A stretch of DNA of 64,000 bases from Ruegeria arenilitoris (lineage in GTDB: Bacteria; Pseudomonadota; Alphaproteobacteria; Rhodobacterales; Rhodobacteraceae), in the NCBI RefSeq assembly GCF_013032855.1, contig NZ_WQDA01000001.1, positions 1,123,501-1,187,500 of the forward strand, given 5' to 3'. Positions within the stretch are counted from its first letter, which is position 1. Each line of letters starts with the position of its first letter. Both the position numbers and the translations under genes were made by a program. The notes under the pieces are model-generated. The model was not told the DNA's origin. It did not search any database and saw only the letters and a program-made list of their open reading frames with translations. Shown here in pieces: positions 57,425 to 64,000 of the stretch.

Positions 57425-59131
57425 TTAGGAACCGGTCTTGCGGTACCAGTCAGCGATGTTCCACAGTTCGCTGTCCCACACGTTCAGGACGACACCGCCC
57501 AGAGTGTTTGCGTGGGCCGACAGACGACCACGGTGGACCAGCGGGATCATGCCGCCGTTCTGAACCATGATGTCGTTCAGCTGCTTCGCGATTTCGGCGC
57601 GCTGCTCCAGACCTGCGGTCTGCGCCAGTTGGGCGTGCAGCTTGTCGAACTCTTCGTTGCAGAAGCGGCTGATGTTCTCACCCTGCCACTGGGTCTCGGG
57701 ACGCGGTGCCTTGTCGCACAGGCCGTTGCCCAGATAGCTTTGCGGGTCGGTGCCGTTGAAGGTGTTGGCGTACATTTCAACGTCAGCATAGAACTTCTGG
57801 AACGTGTCGGGCGAGCCCGGGTCACCACCGAAGAAGACCGAAGCGTTGATGTTGCGCAGTTCGGTTTCAATGCCGATCTGGCTCCACCATTCCTTGATCA
57901 GCGCCTGGAAGTCCTGACGGACGGCGTTGGTCGAGGTCTGATAGACGATCTTCAGCGGAACGCCATCCTTCTCGCGGACGCCGTCGCCGTCGGTGTCGAC
58001 GATGCCGGCATCATCCAGCAGTTTCTTGGCGCCTTCGATATCCTGCGTGTCGCAGGTCATCGAGGTCGAGTTGAACGCAGCCGGAGCCGGGACCCAGTTG
58101 CAGGTCACTTTACCCGCCTGGCCATAGCCGATCTCAACCAGCAGCGGGCGGTCGATTGCCATCGACATAGCCTTGTAGACCGCCGGATCCTTCAGGAACG
58201 GGTGCGGGTGCTTGGCCGTCGAACGCTCGCCTTCCGGCAGTTCGGGCGACGGGTTGGTCTGGTTCAGCATGATGCGCTCGACCAGCGGGCCAAAGCCTGC
58301 CACCGGAGTGCCTTTGCCGCCTTCCTGCATCTGCGCGATCACTTCGGGCGCCAACTGCAGGTTCCAGGCATAGTCGAACTCGCCGGTTTCCATCACGGCG
58401 CGACCGGCCGCGGTCGCATCGCCGCCGCCCTTGAAGGTCACGGTTGCGAAGGCCGGTTTCGCCGCGTCACGATAGTTGTCGTTGGCCTTGAATGTGATCA
58501 CGTCGTTCGGCTTGAACTCGGTGACGACAAACGGGCCGGTGCCGATCGGGTTGAAGTTCTGCTCGGTGCATTCCGGAGCTTTCGCGCCCATGCAGTCCGC
58601 GAACTGAGCGGCCTGAATGATCGGGCTTTCGCCGCCGACGAACGGACCGTAGGGGAACGGGGTCGGCTTGTCGAAAGTGACTTTGACGGTCAGATCATCC
58701 ACAGCTTCGACACTGGTGACCCCTTCAAACTTGGTCACCTGCGCACAGCCACCTTCGGGGTCCATGCAGTAGTCGGCGGTGAATTTCACGTCGGCCGAGG
58801 TGAACGGCGTGCCATCCGACCAGGTGATCCCCGGAGCGATCTTCCACGTGATCGAGGTGAGGTCCTCGCTCACGCCGCCGTTTTCGACGGTCGGGATTTC
58901 GGCTGCCAGATACGGCACCATGTTGCCGTCCTGGTCGTAGCGGGCCAGGGGTTCGATCACCAGCGAGGCCGCTTCGACGTCTTTGGTGCCGCCCGACAGG
59001 AACGGGTTCAGGATCGAGGGTGCTTGCCAATAGATGATGCTGACGTTGCCGTCCGATCCGCGCTCGGCCATGGCCATCGGGGCCATCGCCGTGCTTGCAA
59101 TCGCACCAAGCAAAAGGGTTTTGATTTTCAT
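57425..59131 (-). CDS. oppA: Peptide ABC transporter substrate-binding protein (SBP family 5)
   Basis: The periplasmic binding protein of the transporter, 568 residues, with a signal peptide ending PMAMA then ERG. It shows the family 5 pattern, with NPFLSGGTKD, LAARYDQDGNM-like and WKIAPGITWSDGTPFTSADVKFT. ATG 59131 is used because GGAG lies 6 nt upstream; an ATG at 59134 is adjacent. Predicted ligands are oligopeptides, dipeptides or acylated conjugates; the M20 genes downstream of the ATPase point to the last. It is divergent from the oppDF gene. Confidence 0.92.
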   Translation of the reverse strand: MKIKTLLLGAIASTAMAPMAMAERGSDGNVSIIYWQAPSILNPFLSGGTKDVEAASLVIEPLARYDQDGNMVPYLAAEIPTVENGGVSEDLTSITWKIAPGITWSDGTPFTSADVKFTADYCMDPEGGCAQVTKFEGVTSVEAVDDLTVKVTFDKPTPFPYGPFVGGESPIIQAAQFADCMGAKAPECTEQNFNPIGTGPFVVTEFKPNDVITFKANDNYRDAAKPAFATVTFKGGGDATAAGRAVMETGEFDYAWNLQLAPEVIAQMQEGGKGTPVAGFGPLVERIMLNQTNPSPELPEGERSTAKHPHPFLKDPAVYKAMSMAIDRPLLVEIGYGQAGKVTCNWVPAPAAFNSTSMTCDTQDIEGAKKLLDDAGIVDTDGDGVREKDGVPLKIVYQTSTNAVRQDFQALIKEWWSQIGIETELRNINASVFFGGDPGSPDTFQKFYADVEMYANTFNGTDPQSYLGNGLCDKAPRPETQWQGENISRFCNEEFDKLHAQLAQTAGLEQRAEIAKQLNDIMVQNGGMIPLVHRGRLSAHANTLGGVVLNVWDSELWNIADWYRKTGS

Positions 59132-59413
59132 CATACACTCCTTGTTGGACACATTCGTGTCTCGATTTTCTCCGCAAGGCCTGCGGATTTGGCGTTGCCG
59201 TGCCGGGCTCAAGCCACTGAAACAAAAGACAATTGCGCAAATGTCTGCGCACTACGCCCAATTTCTCGGCACGGTTACGCGGGGTATCGAAACAGAGTTT
59301 GCAGAAATTGCAAGCCTTGCCGCAGCGAAACTGGCAATGCGTTTGACTTTTCCTGTCAGCCCGCCTTAGCGTTCGGCAAAGAAAACACTCATGCAGCCAA
59401 GGGGAGCGCTCGC
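59132..59413. promoter_or_regulatory. Divergent oppA/oppDF promoter region
   Basis: This 282-nt spacer holds no supportable gene. TTGACT (59343-59348) could be a -35 element for oppDF, but no good -10 follows. TCCGCA (59171-59176) and TGCGGA (59182-59187) are a perfect 6-bp inverted repeat with a 5-nt centre. Regulation is not clear. Confidence 0.35.
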
Positions 59414-61234
59414 GTGCTGGATCAGCCTATCGCCCAGATCAGGGAACTTCGGGTCGAATTCCAAACCAAGGATGGGCCCGTCGTCGGCGTCGAGGACGTC
59501 TCGTTCGAGGTCCGTCCGGGCGAAACCGTCTGCATCGTGGGCGAATCGGGATCGGGCAAGTCCGTATCTTCGTTGTCATTGATGCGCCTTGTTGAATTCG
59601 GCGGGGGTGAAATCGCCGGCGGACAGTTGATTTTCGACCGTAACGACGGGACCGAGCTGGATCTGGCCAAGGCCGATCAGGACCTCATGAAGCAGATTCG
59701 TGGCAATGAAATCGGGATGATCTTTCAGGAGCCGATGACGGCGCTGAACCCCGTTTTCACGGTCGGGCGACAGCTGACTGAAGGGTTGCGGATTCACAAG
59801 GATATGTCCAAGTCCCAGGCCGAAGCGCGCGCCTTGGAACTGCTGAAACAGGTCCGCATCCCCGAGCCCGAGCGGCGACTCAAGCAGTATCCGCACGAGT
59901 TGTCGGGCGGGATGCGCCAGCGGGTTGTGATCGCCATGGCTATGGCCTGCGAGCCGCGCCTGCTGATCGCCGATGAACCCACCACGGCTCTGGACGTGAC
60001 GATCCAGGCCGAGATCCTGGCCCTGATGGACCGGCTGAAGCGTGAAACCGGCACGGCGGTCATGTTCATCACCCATGACATGGCCGTGGTCGCCCAGATG
60101 GCCGACAGGGTCGTCGTCATGTACCGCGGCAACAAGGTCGAAGAGGGCACCGTCACCGAGATTTTCGAGAATCCCCAGCATGACTACACCAAGGCTCTGC
60201 TGGCTGCGGTGCCCAAGCTGGGTGAGATGCGCGGAAAATCCGCCCCCGAGCCGATGAAGTTGCTGGGTGTCGAAGGACAGAAAATCGCCCCGATTCCCGG
60301 AACCGAGGATGTATTGCTGTCAGTCCGGAACCTGACCACGCGGTTCCCGGTAAAAGGCGGGATCCTGCGCCGCACCATTTCGAATGTGCACGCGGTCGAA
60401 GACGTCTCGTTCACCCTGAACAAAGGGCAGACGCTGAGCCTCGTCGGGGAGTCGGGTTGTGGAAAATCCTCGGCCGGCCGCTCGATCCTGCGGTTGATAG
60501 AGCCGATGGCCGGCGAAATCAGTCTTGATGGTGTGGACATCATGAAGCTGGACCAGAAGGGCCTGCGCAAGGCCCGTCTGGACATGCAGATGATATTTCA
60601 GGACCCATTCGCATCGCTGAACCCGCAGATGCAGTTGGTTGATCAGGTGGCCGAGCCGATGCGCAACTATGGCGTGGCATCGGGGTCGGAACTGCAGGAC
60701 CGGGTCGCACAGCTGTTCGACAAGGTGCACCTGCCACGAAGCTTCATGCGCCGGTTCCCGCACGAAATGTCGGGTGGGCAGCGGCAGAGAATTGCGATTG
60801 CCCGGGCGCTGGCCCTGAACCCGAAATTGATCATTGCGGACGAAGCGGTTTCCGCGCTGGACGTTTCCGTTCAGGCGCAGGTTCTGAACCTGATGATGGA
60901 ATTGCAGTCCGAACTTGGCCTGAGCTATCTGTTCATCAGCCACGACATGGCCGTGGTTGAGCGGGTCAGCCACCACGTGGGTGTGATGTATCTGGGCCGG
61001 ATCGTCGAACTGGGCCCACGGGCGCGTGTTTTTGAGAACCCGCAGCACCCCTATACGCAGGCATTGATGAAGGCGGTTCCGATCGCCGATCCCAATCAGC
61101 GCAAGTCGGAAAAAGATCTGAATTTCAAACCGATCCCGTCTCCAATTCACCCAATCGGCTATGAGCCTGCGCCTTCGGAATACCGCGAGGTCGAGCCGGG
61201 TCACTTCATTCTGACGACCGACAGCGGTTACTGA
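59414..61234 (+). CDS. oppDF: Fused OppD-OppF ATPase of the peptide transporter
   Basis: A single 606-residue protein with two ABC ATPase domains, serving both ATPase positions. The first domain has Walker A GESGSGKS at 43-50, the signature LSGGMRQRV and Walker B LLIADEPTTALD. The second begins about residue 300, with Walker A GESGCGKS near 345, signature MSGGQRQRI and LIIADEAVSALD. Each domain ends with the Opp-type peptide tail. Start GTG 59414 has GGGGAG 7 nt upstream. The frame is open far upstream, but that is read-through opposite oppA. Confidence 0.93.
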   Translation: MLDQPIAQIRELRVEFQTKDGPVVGVEDVSFEVRPGETVCIVGESGSGKSVSSLSLMRLVEFGGGEIAGGQLIFDRNDGTELDLAKADQDLMKQIRGNEIGMIFQEPMTALNPVFTVGRQLTEGLRIHKDMSKSQAEARALELLKQVRIPEPERRLKQYPHELSGGMRQRVVIAMAMACEPRLLIADEPTTALDVTIQAEILALMDRLKRETGTAVMFITHDMAVVAQMADRVVVMYRGNKVEEGTVTEIFENPQHDYTKALLAAVPKLGEMRGKSAPEPMKLLGVEGQKIAPIPGTEDVLLSVRNLTTRFPVKGGILRRTISNVHAVEDVSFTLNKGQTLSLVGESGCGKSSAGRSILRLIEPMAGEISLDGVDIMKLDQKGLRKARLDMQMIFQDPFASLNPQMQLVDQVAEPMRNYGVASGSELQDRVAQLFDKVHLPRSFMRRFPHEMSGGQRQRIAIARALALNPKLIIADEAVSALDVSVQAQVLNLMMELQSELGLSYLFISHDMAVVERVSHHVGVMYLGRIVELGPRARVFENPQHPYTQALMKAVPIADPNQRKSEKDLNFKPIPSPIHPIGYEPAPSEYREVEPGHFILTTDSGY

Positions 61235-61239
61235 CCCAT

Positions 61240-62406
61240 ATGCCACAGCGCCTGACTCCGCTTGAGATCATGACCGAGCTGATCTCGTTTCCCACCGTCA
61301 GCCGCGACAGCAACCTGCCGCTGGTCGACTGGGTCGAAGACTACCTGAACGGCCACGGAATCCGCGCCCACAGATGGCCGGATCCGGACCAGCCGCACAA
61401 GGCGGCCCTGTTTGCCCATGTCGGCCCCTGGGAGGAAGGCGCGGTCGTGCTTTCCGGTCACACGGATGTGGTGCCGGTGGACGGACAACCCTGGGACAGC
61501 GACCCGTTTGTCGTGACCGAACGAGACGGCAAGTATTTCGGACGTGGCACCTGTGACATGAAGGGCTTTGACGCCCTCGCCATATGGGCGCTGGTCGAGG
61601 CGCAGTACGCCGACGTCAAGCGCCCGCTGCAATTGGCGCTGAGCTTTGACGAGGAGGTCGGCTGCACCGGTGCGCCGCCCATGATCGTCGCCATGCAAGA
61701 GGTTCTGCCCAAGGGCTCGGCCGTGGTGGTGGGCGAGCCGTCGATGATGCAGGCCGTCACCGGCCACAAGGGCGGTTTCGGCTATGATACTCATGTGGTT
61801 GGATACGAGGTGCACAGTTCGATCATGCATACCGGTGTCAATGCGATCATGTATGCCGCGCCGCTGATCGACTGGGCGAATGCCCAGAACGACATCAACA
61901 TGGCGGCGGACCCCAGCGACATCGCGGCAGTCTTTGATCCTCCTTGGACAACCTGCCACGTGGGCATGATCAAGGGCGGCACTGCGCACAACATCACGGC
62001 CAAGGATTGCCGTTTCATGATGGATTTCCGGGTCGTCCCCGGCGAGCAGGCATCAGCTTGGAAAGAAGCCTATCTGGAACAGGTAAGAGTGGCGGAAAGG
62101 AAGATGCAGCAAGTGCATCCGGACGCCCATATCGAGGTGAAGGCCAGCTTTGCCGTTCCGGCGTTGGTCCCGGAAACCGATGGCGAAGCCGAGACGCTGG
62201 TGCGCGCCCTTACAGGCGACAACGCAACCCATGTCGTCAGCTATGGCACCGAAGCCGGTCAGTTTCAGGAAGCCGGTTACTCGGCCGTGATCTGTGGGCC
62301 CGGAGATATCGCTCAGGCGCACCAGCCGAACGAATACATCACGATCGCTCAGTTCAACGCCGGCCATGACTTCATGCAGCGTCTGGTCTACAAACTGGCG
62401 GCGTGA
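61240..62406 (+). CDS. Acetylornithine deacetylase-like M20 peptidase
   Basis: A 388-residue M20A zinc hydrolase of the ArgE/DapE branch. Metal and catalytic residues are visible: HTD (H74, D76), GTCDMKG (D106), FDEEVG (E138, E139), the GEPSM block and a C-terminal His in CGPGDIAQAHQPNEY. It looks most like acetylornithine deacetylase (ArgE). Its place 5 nt after oppDF suggests it deacylates the imported compound instead of acting in arginine synthesis. The distinction cannot be settled from sequence alone. Confidence 0.87.
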   Translation: MPQRLTPLEIMTELISFPTVSRDSNLPLVDWVEDYLNGHGIRAHRWPDPDQPHKAALFAHVGPWEEGAVVLSGHTDVVPVDGQPWDSDPFVVTERDGKYFGRGTCDMKGFDALAIWALVEAQYADVKRPLQLALSFDEEVGCTGAPPMIVAMQEVLPKGSAVVVGEPSMMQAVTGHKGGFGYDTHVVGYEVHSSIMHTGVNAIMYAAPLIDWANAQNDINMAADPSDIAAVFDPPWTTCHVGMIKGGTAHNITAKDCRFMMDFRVVPGEQASAWKEAYLEQVRVAERKMQQVHPDAHIEVKASFAVPALVPETDGEAETLVRALTGDNATHVVSYGTEAGQFQEAGYSAVICGPGDIAQAHQPNEYITIAQFNAGHDFMQRLVYKLAA

Positions 62407-62461
62407 CCCAAAAGAGGCACTGGAAACTCAGGATTTCAGTCAGAAGCTCGGAGAGTTGAAC

Positions 62462-63628
62462 ATGCCGGTCAAAAACAGACTTGCTGAAATGCACGCCGAG
62501 ATCACCAAGTGGCGGCGGCACCTGCATGCGCATCCCGAGTTGATGTACGACGTTCATGAAACCGCCGGCTTCGTTGTCGACCGACTCAAGGCGTTCGGTG
62601 TCGATGAAATCACGCCGGGTATAGGTAAAACCGGTGTCGTGGCCGTGATCCGAGGGCGGACGGACACGCAGGGGCGGGTGATCGGGTTGCGGGCCGACAT
62701 GGATGCCTTGCCGATCAACGAGGCGACCGGACTGGACTATGCCTCGACCGTGCCGGGCAAGATGCATGCCTGCGGGCATGACGGGCACACGTCGATCTTG
62801 CTCGGCGCTGCGCAATATCTTGCCGAGACGCGCAATTTCGACGGAACGGTGGTTCTGATCTTTCAACCAGCCGAAGAAGGCGGAGCCGGCGGTCTGGCCA
62901 TGTGCCGCGATGGGCTTATGGATCGATGGGGCATTCAGGAAGTCTACGGCTTGCACAACATGCCCGGCCTGCCTGTCGGAGAGTTCGCAATCCGGCCCGG
63001 CGCGCTGCTGGCGTCGTCGGACGAGTTCGAGATTGTCGTGACCGGCAAAGGTGGCCACGCCGCCGCACCGCATGAAGCCATCGACACAACCTTGGTGGCA
63101 TCGCATATCGTGGTTGCGCTGCAATCGGTTGTATCCCGCACCGTTGATCCAATCCGACGGGTGGTGCTGACGGTGGGGACGTTTGAAACTGACAGCGTCG
63201 CCTCGAACGTGATTGCGCACACGGTCCGGCTGCAGGGCACGGTTCGCACACTGGACCCGGAATACCGTGGCATCGCCGAGGAGCGCGTGCGCCGGATCGC
63301 CGAAGACACAGCCTCGGCTTTTGGCGCCAAAGCCCGCGTGACCTGGACGCCCGGCTACCCGGTGACGGTGAACTCCGAGGCGGAAACGGCCTTCGCCGCC
63401 GAAGCCGCCGAGGCGGTGGCCGGCAAGGTCAATGACGCAACGGATCCGATCATGCCGTCGGAAGACTTCGCCTACATGCTTGAAGAACGGCCCGGAGCCT
63501 ACATCTTCTTGGGGAACGGCGACACGGCCATGTGCCACCATCCCGAATACAATTTCGACGACCAGGCCATTCCGGCCGGATGCAGCTGGTTCGCCGAGCT
63601 CGTCGAACGACGAATGCCCATCGCCTGA
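62462..63628 (+). CDS. M20D amidohydrolase, first tandem copy
   Basis: A 388-residue M20D hydrolase of the hippurate hydrolase/N-acyl-amino-acid amidohydrolase type. It has LRADMDALPI, the metal motif MHACGHDGHTS, FQPAEEGGAGG, YGLHNMPG and GGHAAAPHEAIDT. These enzymes remove an acyl group from an amino acid or peptide. The start follows the preceding stop by 55 nt. The next gene is a close paralogue. Confidence 0.9.
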   Translation: MPVKNRLAEMHAEITKWRRHLHAHPELMYDVHETAGFVVDRLKAFGVDEITPGIGKTGVVAVIRGRTDTQGRVIGLRADMDALPINEATGLDYASTVPGKMHACGHDGHTSILLGAAQYLAETRNFDGTVVLIFQPAEEGGAGGLAMCRDGLMDRWGIQEVYGLHNMPGLPVGEFAIRPGALLASSDEFEIVVTGKGGHAAAPHEAIDTTLVASHIVVALQSVVSRTVDPIRRVVLTVGTFETDSVASNVIAHTVRLQGTVRTLDPEYRGIAEERVRRIAEDTASAFGAKARVTWTPGYPVTVNSEAETAFAAEAAEAVAGKVNDATDPIMPSEDFAYMLEERPGAYIFLGNGDTAMCHHPEYNFDDQAIPAGCSWFAELVERRMPIA

Positions 63629-63644
63629 AACAGGAAAGACAGTC

Positions 63645-64000
63645 ATGCCGATCAAGAACCGTTTTGCCGAAATGCACCCCGAAATCACCGGTTGGCGGCG
63701 CGACATACATCAACACCCCGAAATTCTCTACGATACCCATCGGACCAGCGCATTGGTTGCGGAAAAACTGAAAGAGTTCGGTTGCGACGATGTCGTGACC
63801 GGAATTGGCCGGACCGGGGTGGTCGGCGTGATCAAGGGCAGGACCGACACCCAAGGCCGCGTGATCGGTCTGCGGGCCGATATGGATGCGCTGCCAATGC
63901 AAGAGCAGACGGGAGCGGAATATGCCTCCAAGACTGCGGGCGCCATGCATGCCTGCGGCCATGACGGTCACACTGCGATGGTTCTGGGCGCCGCCAAATA
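63645..64000 (+). CDS. M20D amidohydrolase, second tandem copy, truncated by window edge
   Basis: The first 118 residues of a second M20D hydrolase. It opens almost like its neighbour (MPIKNRFAEMHPEIT against MPVKNRLAEMHAEIT) and shares LRADMDALPM and MHACGHDGHT. The reading frame runs off the right end of the window. It begins 16 nt after the preceding stop; AGGAAAG is the ribosome site. The two are clearly a tandem duplication, probably with different acyl or amino-acid preferences. Confidence 0.9.
   Translation, partial: MPIKNRFAEMHPEITGWRRDIHQHPEILYDTHRTSALVAEKLKEFGCDDVVTGIGRTGVVGVIKGRTDTQGRVIGLRADMDALPMQEQTGAEYASKTAGAMHACGHDGHTAMVLGAAK

Noticed and set aside
57512-59413. Upstream extension of the oppDF reading frame
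   Set aside because: The extension lies opposite oppA and reads as Arg/His-rich filler; the GTG at 59414 with a good ribosome site gives the normal ATPase start.
1-64000. Mobile elements, prophage, CRISPR arrays, tRNA or rRNA genes
   Set aside because: I found no transposase, integrase, terminal repeats, repeat-spacer pattern or tRNA-like fold in any intergenic stretch.

Overview
The window is a continuous stretch of chromosome, GC-rich and densely coding, from an alphaproteobacterium. Gene content and order point to the Rhodobacteraceae, Roseobacter group (Ruegeria-like): an alphaproteobacterial division and cell-wall (dcw) cluster carrying DUF2484 genes, cobS/cobT beside a J-domain protein and BolA, a very long FtsZ linker, a Hint_2 protein, and oligopeptide transporters linked to M20 hydrolases. 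I see no tRNA, rRNA, insertion sequence, prophage, integrase or CRISPR array. The genus is an inference; no database search was made.

Region 1 (1-21242) is the dcw cluster. The order is murE (5' truncated)-murF-mraY-murD, then a small glycine-zipper lipoprotein and a convergent flavoprotein on the minus strand, then ftsW-murG-murC, two tandem DUF2484 membrane proteins, murB-ddl-ftsQ-ftsA, a small secreted four-cysteine protein, ftsZ, lpxC, bamD and recN. Together these make lipid-linked peptidoglycan precursor (MurB-MurG, MraY, Ddl), assemble the Z-ring and septal machinery (FtsQ, FtsA, FtsZ, FtsW), commit lipid A synthesis (LpxC) and insert outer-membrane proteins (BamD). Genes overlap or nearly touch within the sub-blocks. 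The non-canonical insertions sit at fixed points between them.

Region 2 (21243-32587) holds a CLC-type channel/exchanger, an outer-membrane beta-barrel, a DUF427 protein, an Xaa-Pro aminopeptidase, the cobaltochelatase genes cobS and cobT, and a J-domain protein with BolA. It ends with DUF805 and DUF4177 genes. Between cobS and the J-domain gene lies an AT-richer stretch (about 29140-30650) with a Hint (Hedgehog/intein-type) protein, the clearest candidate for acquired DNA in the window.

Region 3 (32588-43842) is general metabolism: peptidase T, gatB, a conserved unknown, aminopeptidase N with a small membrane protein, malate synthase G with a GlcG-like protein, and a class C26 glutamine-amidotransferase-like hydrolase.

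Region 4 (43843-55342) has a Tat-exported molybdenum hydroxylase pair (IorA/IorB type) divergent from a TetR regulator with very clear symmetric operator sequences, then kynureninase, an ICMT-like methyltransferase, the proton-translocating transhydrogenase pntAB, a VOC protein, a DUF3422 protein and an MFS transporter.

Region 5 (55343-64000) is an oligopeptide ABC importer (oppA-oppB-oppC on minus; a fused oppDF ATPase on plus) with three M20-family hydrolases downstream of the ATPase. The last two are tandem paralogues and the final one runs off the window. The layout suggests import and hydrolysis of an acylated peptide or amino-acid conjugate.

No gene cluster here is clearly a wholly new system. 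The most interesting leads are the tetR/ior operator, GANTC methylation sites on the ftsZ promoter, the unknown proteins built into the dcw cluster, the Hint insert, and several strong hairpins inside operons.
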